NCBI GenBank assembly: GCA_963978545.1
Contig: OZ021727.1
Location: 56,866,487-56,930,486 of the forward strand
DNA: 64,000 bases
DNA from: Linyphia triangularis
Lineage: Eukaryota; Arthropoda; Arachnida; Araneae; Linyphiidae
Direction of reading: 5' to 3'
The notes under the pieces are model-generated. The model searched no databases. It was not told the DNA's origin and saw only the letters and a list, made by a program, of their open reading frames with translations. Made by a program: the position numbers and the translations under genes. Numbering within the stretch: the stretch's first letter is position 1; every line of letters starts with the position of its first letter. Shown here piece by piece: positions 39,301 through 51,900 of the stretch.

Positions 39301-39936
39301 TTCTTATAATTGACAATCGTCTCTTTTAATATAAATTGCTTTGAACTTATTCTTTAACTGAAAATTACAATTAAAACAAAATCGACTATCGTCTTTGGAG
39401 GTAAAATATCTTGAGGCAATTCACGAGTCTGATGATATTGTATGTACGTTCATAGAGGGAGAGTAAAAATATGAATTTTAAAATTCAAACGTTAGCCGCT
39501 GACGTTTACTCCGATGGCAAAAATAGAATTTGGATGTACGCGTCTACACAATAATTGCAGCATCTTAGCTATCCTTTGACTGGTTGTATAACACGTTAAA
39601 TTTGGCCCCATGTATCGAATTAGTAACTACTCAAAACAAAAAATCTCCAATTTTCGAAACTGTTTTCGAATACGTTCCTAAACTGAGTCTGTCCAATAGT
39701 CTGTCTCCCCATTCCTTTAACAAAAGAAATGTGGAAAAAACACCATTATCTCTGCCCCTCCTGTCACATACTTCTCTCTTTGTGTAACTTAACGACTTTC
39801 TCAGTCAAAATTCTTCAAGAATAAAATAAAGAAAGCCCACCTCTTGTGAAATATCCTCGTTCTCTGAAGAGTCTTCTCATCTTGCCGCGCCCCTTCTATA
39901 AGCTTTAAGATTTCGGGGTGTGCTCCTCACTTGAAG

Positions 39937-39971
<35 letters not shown>

Positions 39972-42900
39972 GTATGTCGCTGGACTATGCCCTTCTCCCC
40001 CACCTTTCACGTAATGTGGTATTCTTATTCATAAGGCTGAGGTCCTTAATTTGTAGGTGGAGCCCCGTTTTCTTCTGCCCGGGAACTATTCTTCTTATTT
40101 ATGGTAAGCGAAGAGTATGGGCGTCGAGACTTGAACAAGGGTGAGATCGTGATTTTGTGTTGTCTTGTCGTCTGGGCAGTTTGTCTTACAGGGGAGGGAT
40201 ATTAAATTGAATTTGGTAGGTTATGTAAAGGGTTGCTAAGTTAAACTTGAGAAAACCTTATCATCGCCATTTGGCGATCATTCTGAAGTATTATAATACT
40301 TAATACGTTATTATTTTTAATTAGTACTGTACTTTAATTTAATCCAATATGTAATTTTTAGATGTTTGTATGTTTTACTTCAATATAGTTGAATATGTAC
40401 TATTTTATTATTACCGAATATTCTTGACGATTTAGCAAGGAAGTTATGCACTGTTTAGCATTGCTGGGTTTCTTTGATTTCCTAAAATAAAGGAAGATTT
40501 AGTGAGGGCTGTTGATTTTGCTTTCTCAGAAACTTCTAATCTATATTATATTGTTGTTAGTATAGCTAACCCGTGCACACACTACTCGAAAACCAGTATG
40601 AACTGATTACTGAACTGACTGCGAAATGGTATTGCAAGAATTAAGTTTAGGATCGAAAGTTGCTGTGGATGCCAAAGTATTCTATGGCACTTTTACAATG
40701 TAACAAGTTTTTTTTAAAAATAAATAAACGTTACAATATAAAAGTGCCATCGAATACCTATCCGATTCTTCAGAGTTGACGAATTTTATGATATGGCACT
40801 CGCTATTAGAAAAATATTCAGGACACCATCTTTGCATTCCCATGTGTAGTTAAACATATGTTATCTAACTCCAGGGGAGTATTGGCCATAGGGTTGTCCG
40901 GTGCAATCACCGGACCGGTCAGTGTCTGAAAAAAATGGGCGGGTCAAGTACACAATTTTTTTTTTAACCTTTTCAATTTTTTTCCTCAATATAATTAGTT
41001 ACCCTCCTTAATGTTTTTTTAATAAGCCCAATGCATTCAAATCCAAATTACCCCAACCAGAACTATTATCTATTATTGAACTATTACTTTGGTTTCAGAT
41101 AAAAGTTGTTATATTAAAAAATTACTTAAAATTTCCCATTACTTTAATTTTATAGATTATGTAGTATTTAGAAAACAGATGCACTAAGATTTATATATTA
41201 TCGTATTGCGACTATTTACTTGTTTTATAACTTTTAAGGTTGAATATTTCAATGGTTTATGAAAACCAAGTTCATTCAAATGTGGTATAAATAAAAGAGA
41301 TAGATACATTTTGATTTAATTAAACTATTTATTAAAATTGATGAATTAAACTATTTAATAATTGAATATAAATATTTAAATAAAAAATATATGAACTATT
41401 TAAACCATTTAATTATTAAAATTAATTAATGGAATTATGTTGGGTCATTCCATGTCAAATCAACACAAAAAAGTGACATTTTCAACTCGACCCCTTCAGA
41501 ATTTAATAAAATTTTGCTCACTTGTTGGGTTTATATAGAAAAGAAAAAATGGCCAATATTAGGTTTGAATATCGTTTGGTTTCTGAAATGCGGAGCTTCA
41601 AAAATGGGCCAAAAGGTCAAAATTTCACATTTCATGCTTTATATATCTGGTTTTAATTTTGTTCCTAATTATCATAAAACATTGATTTTGGTGTCAAAAA
41701 ATAAAGATAAAGATTTTATCTTTCTAATGATGTATTATTAATGGATATTTTTTATTATTTTCATTTTAAGGTCAAACGATTTGACATTTGACCTTGAATA
41801 TTTCAAAAAAGGGTATTTTTATTTTTTTTCAAACAAATATATGTTATTCTTACATTAATTCTCTACACAAATTCGTTAGTTTCATAATGGGACCGCAATG
41901 GGATGCCAAAATATAAATTCAAATGTGAACTCCTGTCCTTAATTTCACGCAATAATCGTCTTTAAGTGCGAACTGAAGAATCCCATTATCGCATATCCTA
42001 ATGCAATCGAATATACAGGGAATCGAGTGTAAATTGACTAGTTTTCAAAAGGAAAGAAAGGTGACCAAAAAACTGTGTTTTGGCAGGAGCAAGCAGAACA
42101 CATACCGTCTGTGTTTGTCATACCCATGAAACTAATGTTAATTGGATCTCATTTGAAGGAATTAAGTAAAGAAATTGAAACTCCATTAGATTCCTACAAA
42201 ACCTGTGTATCAAAAATTGTTTGTAATCCTCCCCAAACAATATGTTATTTGGGAGAGTGCAGCAATTGCCCAAAGTTCAAAGAATTTAGGAGGTGCATTG
42301 AAGACATATTTGATGAAAATGGGATTACAAGAATTACGTACAAGCAGTGGATTAATGTTGACTGATCTACCCTTAAAACTTTGTCGAGCCCTTGTGATGA
42401 CTTTATTGATTCGTGTCTGGATAAACTGACCAAACTTATACGGCATTCATTCATTGCTAAGGAGCAATCGTCTTTTTTTAGTGCTTATAAACAAAATCTG
42501 AAATCAGGTGAATATGTAGTTGTTTGTGATTTTTCTGAAAATTACTCCTTTATTCTTTAGATGCAATTCAAGGATTCCACTGGAATAATTCGCAAGCGAC
42601 TGTACATCCATTTGTGGTTTATTATAGAAGAGACACTGACCAAGACGTAGACAGTTTTAATTTCGTAGTAGTTTCTGACTGTCTCCACCATGACACAACA
42701 GCAGTTCACTTATTCCAAAGGCATTGGATCGAATTCATTGGAAAAAAAATTCAAAGTGAAACCTAACAAACTTTTGTACTTTTCTGATGGTGCAACTTCT
42801 CAATACAAAAATCGAATTTTTTTTTATAAACCTATGTTTCCATAAAAAAGGTTTTGGAATTCAAGCAAAATGGAATTTTTGTGCCACTGCCCATGGTAAA

Positions 42901-45900
42901 GGAGTTTTAGATGGCATTGGAGATACCATAAAAAAAGCTAGCCGCTCGTCCCTGTTTGCAGCGCGCATATAAAGATCAGATAAGGACTTCTCGACAGTTA
43001 TTTGAATTAGGGATGAGCCATATTTTAATAACAGTTAAAAGTTATTGATACTTAAACTCACGAACTAACAGTTACCTAATTTTTTAAGTAACAGTTATTC
43101 ATTTATTATAAATGCAATAGAGGACGCTAGTATGTCCATATATTTCTGTTATTGAAGATCATAATATCAGAATCACGAAATAAAAATATATTTTTCTAAT
43201 AACGGTGATTCGGAAAAATATATTTTTCTAATAACGGTGAACGGAAAAATATATTTTTTTATCGTGATTCTGATATTAGGATCCTGGTCGTTATTCCTGG
43301 AATAACTAACTGTATCCATCGAAATAACTTGTCTGAATGGATTAACGTGTCCGATTGGTATCAGTTGATATTGACATAATTTTCAATAAAAGTAGATATA
43401 ACTGTTATAAGATATTGACAGAAGTTTTTGTATTGGAATAACTTTTGGACCATTCTTTGTTAGCGCTGCTTTTCAAGATGGTATTTTAAATTTCGTTTCG
43501 ATTTTTTTTTTGTTTTTTCGTTGATTTTTGTTAGTTCGTTATGATTTTTTGTTTATTCAAATTAATTCGAATTCTGCACCAATTTCTTGTTATAGTTTAT
43601 ATCTCGATTTCAGAATAGATGTTTCAGTTTTATTTGGATGCACATTATGAGTGGTGGGGTGAAGAGGAATGTGCGTGGGGGGGGGGGAGTATCTGACGCA
43701 ACATTCTTTGGGTTTAAATGACAGAGATGGGGGAAAGAAGGTGGGGGATTAGGATTAAGGATTTAGGAAGAAATGCATGCGTGTTTTTGCGGAAGGTTCT
43801 TTTTTTTATGTTACAAGAATTCCTTTGGTGGGAGAGGTTTTGAACGTTCGTTCGCATTTCATTTCAGTCTTCTTATGAGACTTTTAAAGACTCGCTGTGT
43901 TTCTTTCGTATTGGTTGGAGGTAAGAAAATTTTTCGTTATTGTTTTGGAATAAGAAAATGATACTATATATAAAAAATAAAGAGAGCGTAGGATTTGAGT
44001 TTTTCCTTTTGATGGAAAATAAATTATGTTCTTTTCCTTGTAAAGCAAGCTTCTAATTTCAAATCGATATAATCAAAAGATTGTGTAGTAAATTTGGAGC
44101 GTAGTTAAATAGGTTTTAATGTTAAACAAAAATTTGTTTATACATATATTTTTTATATTTAACGCATTACCTGAGAGGTTTTTAATTTTTTTATGATCAT
44201 TTTTCAATTTGAACTAAATAAAGGGAATTTATTATTTTTAAAATTGCTTTTCTTGATTAATTATGAATTGAATTTTTTAAATAAACATGACATTCATCTT
44301 TTTTAGTTTGATTAACTTTATAATATTTGAATTTTATTTCAAATTTTTTATTAAAAATATTTTTATTCGGGTTTAATATCGTAACTTAAATTTATAATTT
44401 TTGTTTATAAATTTTTATTTCATGAATTTATGTATACATATATGTGGTCGTGACGGCACAATTATTTATAAAATACATAATTTCTATAAATAGTTTTAAC
44501 GCTCCATAATTAATTTACAATAATTTCAAAAATATAGTTATTGAGATAATAATAATATCCCTATATTTAAAACATATATTTTTTATACTTCAAAGATTCC
44601 TCTGAAAATGTACATTTTTCTCACAATATTACATAAAATTTATATGTAAGTAATAATTTTAAAGCCTGTGCACGTAAAATGTTTCAAAATGTGTTTTCAT
44701 TTAAAAATCACTTTTATTTTATATGTATCAGTTATGAATTATGTTGTATTGTAAATTCTTTCTCCAATTTATTGTTAAATCATAAAAATAAAAAAATAAA
44801 AAAAAAATTCTTATAAAATAACCTCAAAACTATAAATGATTTCTTTTATTTTGATATTTTTACAAATTTATATTGAAAGATGTTCTAATTTAAAATCGAT
44901 TAACTGATATCTAAAGAGAATGTTGTAGAAAAACAGGTATGTTTTATTTATTCCATGTATTTATTTTTATTTACCTTTTACTTTAAAAATAACGGATAAC
45001 GGTTATAATATTTCGTTATTTCCTAATAATTTTAATGTAACTGCAGTTATTTAACAATAACTGTTAAGCTCATCCCTAATTTGAATGGGCAACTGCCAAT
45101 ATTGAAGGAATGCAGTTTACATATGTAACTTCCTTACAGTATGAAAGAGAAAAAAATCTTCCCTCAGAAACGATTCTTAACAGTCCGAACTATTCCAGGT
45201 ACTCAAAATTTCATGCATTCAGACCCATTTCTATCAACCAACTTCTATGCAAAATGTATTCTAATTCCATGGTCGAAAAAAAAGACAAAAAAAGAAATTA
45301 TAAAATCAATAGTTACATATGCAATGAATCAAGTGAAAAAGAGTCGCAATAATTAATAGAAATTACATATGTTAAGGAAGTTACTTATGCATCTGATAAA
45401 TTAGTTTCAACAATAGTTTAAAGATAATGTATCAATAGAAAAATTTTAAGTATTTCTGTTTTCTAATTTCAAAATATGATTTTTTCCAATTAATTTCTAT
45501 GAACAAATGTTTCTGATTGCATGCAACATTCCTTTTAAATAATTATCTCAAAAGCTCATTATTACCAATTATCTATGTCATGTTTTTTAATTTTACAGCA
45601 AACCATGTTTACATACTTAATGCAATGCTGAAAAATGTAATTTTTTCAATGTATAAGTAAACAATTAGTTTTGCTCTTAAAGTTAAAAAGTTATAACAAA
45701 TCAAAGAAAATTATAATTTTCAGCCAATAATTAAGGCTAAAGGTTTATTTGCATTACATGTATATAAAGAGATTTTAAAAGGAAAGTCTATTTACATATA
45801 AACAGTTTTTGTAGGATAAGAGTGGGACTACAGTTACGACTGAAATTTATAACTTGTCATCCCATTGCGGTCCCAAAATGAGACTAATATATTTGTGTAG

Positions 45901-48900
45901 AGAATTGATGTAAGAATAATATATATTTTTTTGAAAAAAATAAAAATACCCTTTTTTGAGATATTCAAGGTCAAAGGTCAAATTGTTTGACCTTAAAATG
46001 AAAATTAAACAAAATATCCATAAATAATACATCATTTGAAAGATAAAATCTTTATCTTTTTTTTGACACCAAAATCAATGTTTTATGATAATTAGGAACA
46101 AAATTAAAACCAGATATATAAAGCATGAAATGCGAAATTTTGACCTTTTGGCCCATTTTTGAAGCTCCGCATTTCAGAAACCAAACGATATTCAAACCTA
46201 ATATTGGCCATTTTTTCTTTTCTCTATAAGCCCAACAAGTGACCAAAATTTTATTAAATTCTGAAGGGGTCGGGTTGGGAGCCGTGTTGATTTGACATGG
46301 AATGACCCTGTTATTATTAACAATAATTATTAAAATTTGATTAATGATTATATTGAAAATTTGGGCCGGCATAAATATAAAATCCCTTTGGCTGATTTTA
46401 TGTCCCAGTACGCCCCTGTCTAACTCGGAATACGTGAGTTCTTCCTCAACGATTGAACTACATCTTAAAATAATATTGTTTCAGAAAAGAAACAATTTCT
46501 TACTTACTAAATCGACCATCGTTTAATGTATATACGTATCAGTTGCAGTGACATTACATTTTCTGTCGAAAATAAAATTTCTGGCTTGTGTCTCGCCACT
46601 TATTTAAGAATTTAAATTCAACTTATACAACAGAAGATCCTTATTTTGTTTACTATTCGGTCACAATCAGCGCCAGACCACACAACAAGTGTGAAACCAA
46701 TTCTCTTGTCGGCATTTCTTAGACACTCTCATTTTGGAAATAATAAATTAATGGAAGATAGTCTTTTTTCTACTGGAACTCAAATTTCCTCTTCGTGGCC
46801 GTTGATTGACGACGAAGATAAAAGTAGTTTCAGGTTGAGCGATAGATACAAAACAAATCTTGTCTTCTGTGCTGGGAGGTCCGCATCTTTCGATGAGACA
46901 CTATCAAGTGTCTTCTCTCTAAGGTAGTCGCCAATGATTAATTGGATTGTTTCGTATTGTGCTGTCATGCAAAGCGACTTCTTTTTATTTGGATGTGAAA
47001 ACATTGCGTTTCATTGCTGTTGAATTGAAGTGGTATTTGTTTCACACTTAAGTGATTAAGTACACGCATTTTGAGGTTAGTGTGTTTTCAATAGTCGAAA
47101 TTCTCTCGTTTGTTGATATTTGCATGTAAAATGCCCCGCACCCCATTTTTTAAAAAAAACTTTCTGCACCTGTATGTGATACAGGTTAATGTAAGTATTG
47201 CTTTCCGTCGACCCTCCATTAATTTGGCATTTCTACGCGTGTGGAATAAATAATCCGAGTTCAAGAAAGGATTTCGAATTTTCTTTTGTTTCTGCGTCTG
47301 TCTAAGGTCAGTGTAACTCTCAAACGGATTGGCCTACGATGTTTCAACTTTAGTTTACGTTAAAATAGCGCATTTCCATTAGGTAGCTGCCATTCATAAT
47401 TTTGTTTTTTAACAATTGTAATAAAAAAAAAAAAAAAAAACTAATAATTTGGATCAAAATATGGAATATCTGTGAAAATGCTTTTTAAGATGTCTTAACC
47501 CTCCCCCCCCCCCTCGTAATTCTCGAAAAAATTGGATATGACACTATTACTTGGATATATAATAATAACAACTTGGATATATAATTTTAAAATCGAGTGT
47601 TCTTCCCTTTAGCATTGGCCTTCATTGACTTTTCCCCCTCTGTTTCATTTGTAATTGAAAGTAGTACGATGTTCACACACCACCTAGTTTTTATTTCTAT
47701 TTAGCGTCATCTTCTCACTCATTCGTTGTCAAACATGTGTATAGCTTTGATCATCACCATTTTTATATTGCAATTTGTTATAAATGTCCAATTATGATAA
47801 CTCATTTTTGTTTGTGTTTTAACCAGTTGGAAATGATATGGCAAATGTATCAATATTTGAAATTTATGTGCGAAAAAATATCTTTAGAAAAAAAATCAGT
47901 TTCAATATAATTTTAAAGTCTAGCGCATTAATTCTTACACTACTTAGTTGCGACATTACAAAATAAATGCACATATAGTGTTCTTGCCAATTACACAAGC
48001 AGTATAGTTCACTCAAAAAGAATTTCTCTGTATGAGTAACAGAAATGATGATGTAGGCTCCCACCATAATCTAACTTTTATTAAATTTAGAATCCGATAC
48101 TATCAATTACTTGAAAAATCGGGTAAAAACTAAAGTGATTTTCAAAGAATTCCGTACTCTTTTTCAGAAGGACAATTCATAATTATTAAAAAAATAATAT
48201 CTTTAAAACTGAGGGTTAAAATTTTAACTCTATACAGACGCTAATTTTTGCTTTATAGTAAGTTATATTTATTCCTGACCTCTGCTGGTAATACTTTCCT
48301 TGACTCTCGCTACCCTTTTAATCCACGGCATGTGTCGAAATGCAATTTAAATACAATGGCTCGTGTGAAATAAATGCCATAAATTACGAAAGTTGTGGTG
48401 GACGAATGGTGCATAAAAAATCCACTTAAGCTTTTCATCCCAGTGTCGTTAACAAGCAATTTCTTTCCAAATTGCCCCATTTGCTACGACTTTAATGACA
48501 CAGTTTTAAAACTTACTCATAAGGGTTTTTATATCTTGTTTTATCTACTAAGTTCTTCAGGGCCTTAGCTGGAAAGACGGAAATGCACTTGCGTCACTGT
48601 CCAGATGTCAGACGAATTCTCCGTGTTAATGGTCGGTAGCGGCGTTTTATAACATTAATTTTGGCGGCGAAATATCCTTTTTACTTGTCGTTGATTTCTT
48701 AGTGAATATTATAAAATATCGCTGAAGTTGCATTGTCATATACGGGACTATTTTTCCCCCTATAAATATTCATTTCAATGAATTTATTTTTTGAAGTTAA
48801 CTCAAGCCAACTGGATAAACGCATTCCAAGAAAGAGTTAAAAAAGAAATAGGAGCTTGAAATTCTCCCAGAATACAAAATTTTCTTGTGTGTTTTCCTTA

Positions 48901-51900
48901 CTATTTGGTATATTAAAAATGATCGTATCGGGCATTAATAAAAGCTTATTGCCAGGGTTGTAGTGCTAAAGAATTTTTTTTTTACTAGTACGGAAGTTTC
49001 CCAATCGTGGTTGTGACCCCAACTGAAGCTGGTATTTTTTAATTATTAAATGCAAATTCACAATATTTTACATAATTTACTATACAAAAATAATCTAATT
49101 GCTCTTAATTTACGTATTTAATATTTCACTAATTTATGAGTTCAAAAAAGTGGCGGTACGCCTTAACAGCTCGCAAAAAAGTGCCGGTACGCCGTACCGG
49201 TCCCACTACACCCCTGCTTATTACTATTCGGTTTTAATGTTGTATCACTTTACTGTCAAAGTTTTGAGATCCAGTCATCAGGACTTTGGAGCATTTATTA
49301 GAGATTCTGCTTTCAAATCTTGAATGGCACCATGTATTTTAAACTCATGCAAAATTGTATTTTAAACTCACGCAAAATATTTCAAACCCCTTTAAAAATA
49401 CATCCCGAAAGACATTCCCCCCCAGTAGTTTCTGCGACCAGTGAAAATCTGATAAAATTATTTGGATGTTCTCTATGTGAAACATGTTTAATATATCTTA
49501 ATAACATAATCATACTGGGGGGGGGGGGGAACCTTTTGAATTAAGAATTTAATCCTTTAGATGTGCTTGCATTTATGACATTTTCCTTAAATCGATTTAA
49601 TGTACTATAATTCTTTCAGTTTGTTATAGAGAAGTTGTACCTATTGTACATAGAAGTAGACTTTTTTACATTCATACAAACTGATTGATGACAATGAGCC
49701 ATAAAAAGTTTACAATTAATTTCTTACGATATAATAATTTTTTTAAAATCGATCTTGAGTTAAAGTTTACTGTGCACACCTACTACATATCTTTTTAAAA
49801 CGTTTTAGTTTAGATTTCTATCCGATAACATTTACACAATTTTGACAATTCATGTTCGTTCATTAAATTAAAAATGCTCAAAAGCTTTCAGATTTGTTTC
49901 AACCACCTATAATCCACTTAAAGCCAATCTAAAATTCTCCCCAGTGTCTCATGTCTTTAAAACATTTTGAAATTGAAACGTTTTAACTTTTCCAGACAGA
50001 TCTTATCTCCCAATATTCAAATGCTATTCCTCGCAGAGATATTACAAGATTACATTAGCCATCTCCACATTCCCTTCCACCAATGTCTTCCACTCTTGAT
50101 GGCATCTCACCAAATCTCTGCCTTGGAAATATCTGTCAGCATTCCAATATCCCACTGAGACGACCTTATCTCTAGATCCACCTTGACTAGGCACATAACC
50201 TTCAAGTCCTTGTCCGGATTTATGTGAAGTCGCTTGTCGGTCTTTTCTTTTGAAGAGGGATTCTCCAAATCCGCCCTTCTCTTTTTGTCTCTGGTCAGAC
50301 ACTTGTCTCATGCTGCTGACCTTATTGACACTATACACAAAAAACCAGGATTTGTTTTGAGTTGTCCCGGAACAGGCGAGGTTGTGGGATAAGAATCTCT
50401 TCGTTGGGGAGTTGTTGACTTTTGTCTACTAATATCTCAAATGAAGTTTTACTTCGGGTCTGCTAAATGCTGTAAAGTGATGAGAATTGTATAGGATGAA
50501 AGGCCGATTGAAAAATAATTGTAAGGCTTTTTTTTTTTTAATTCCGATTTTGTAGGAAGATTTCGGAATGTGTATTGTTTTGTTAGTATACTCTAGAAAC
50601 TGAACATAAAACATATTGATTTGGTTGCCGATAATTTAAAAAATAAATAAAAAAGTGTGGGTATACAAATTTGCTTATTAATTCCCTTTCCTCCTTGGAA
50701 AGAAGATAAGTTTCTTTTCAAAGTTGACATATTTCGAAACAATTCTAAATATATTATTAATAAGATTTTACTAAACCTAGTAATGAATTTATCTGACAGT
50801 GGAAAGTTTATTCTTCTCCCTTTTTTCCCAACTACTCGCCAAAAAAAAAAATAAAAAAAAAATCGTTAATAGGATCTTCAGATATAAGCCCAATGCTTCA
50901 ATTTTTTGGACACCTATCTCCTCTAAATTGCTGCTATACATATAAATTTTATACCAGGTATAACAAAAGTAATGAAAGATCTTTACCATTTAATCTTTTC
51001 GCCTCAAAATAAGCTTTTATTACTCTTGTCGTTAATAATTCACTTATTTTATAGCAATTTTTCGGTAGATATTGTAGTTATCGGTAGATTTAGGTCTATT
51101 GTGCAAGGACAGCTAACAGGCTAAAAACATCATAAGAATATCACCATATCCAAAAATTAAACAATTTTTCTTCATAAATATTTTAGTTTGTCTTTGTGTT
51201 AGTTTTGCAGAGAAATAAAACTCAAATTGTCTGTAAACTGTCCTGGATGAATCGAATGTGACTCTTGGTAGTTAAATAAAAATGTAAACTGTCAAGTGTA
51301 CGTACTCGAACTCAATAGTGTTCCGTATACGAGCGTAAAATAGAGCATGCATTTTTTTTTTTGTATATATATACAGATTAAATCTGGAAAATGCATTCCG
51401 TCATTTATTTGTACAAACTAAAAAATTAATTTAAATTTCAAAGTTTTTGTCATTTTTTAAAAAATAATTATATACTAGCAACTAATACTAAGTACCATTT
51501 TCAATCAGGCCTTGAAATTTAAATACTATTTCTTAAAGGCTTTCCAAGAATGCAATAACACGCTCCAAAATCCATTCGATAAACGCAAAGGAAATTTTAT
51601 GCTTGAAATTTTGTTATTTGTTATCATGATGGATTTTTACCATACGGGCAATAAATCTGAATTACTTTTCACTCGTTCATTTTTACGTTATTTTTACTTT
51701 GTCTAAACAAAATGCGATTGCCATCGTCAGTTCTGGCTGAAGCTTTTGTCCCATCAAAGTAATTTTGAAATTCCTAACCAAATTTCAGATCGAGGTCAAG
51801 ATGAGGTTCATTAATAGAATTTCGGCTTTCATAGCATGAGAGTAAGCACGATAATTTAGCGATTTTTAGTGTATTTTAAAAAGGTACTAAATATATCCCA

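Larger units (their letters stand above)
41442..46308. mobile_element. Long-TIR DNA transposon with decayed transposase (middle layer), 4-bp TSD TGTT
   Basis: The ends GGGTCATTCCATGTCAAATC are inverted and continue as ~460-bp terminal inverted repeats (41442-41912 and about 45850-46308). TGTT flanks both sides (41438-41441, 46309-46312). The interior encodes a broken transposase-like protein. A 4-bp duplication suggests a Sola-type or related superfamily, but I could not assign it firmly. Confidence 0.8.
40872..46418. mobile_element. hAT-like element (outermost layer of a three-layer nest), TSD TCTAACTC
   Basis: The left end CAGGGGAGTATTGGCC and right end (reverse strand CAGGGGCGTACTGGGAC) are flanked by identical TCTAACTC at 40864-40871 and 46419-46426. 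Without the inner 4.87-kb insertion it would be about 680 bp, a MITE-sized hAT-like element. A related end lies at 31718. Confidence 0.85.

Noticed and set aside
41514..41741. Pair of near-identical frames at 41514 (+) and 46052-46372 (-), [20 protein letters not shown]
   Set aside because: They are the two terminal inverted repeats of one transposon read in opposite directions, not duplicated genes.
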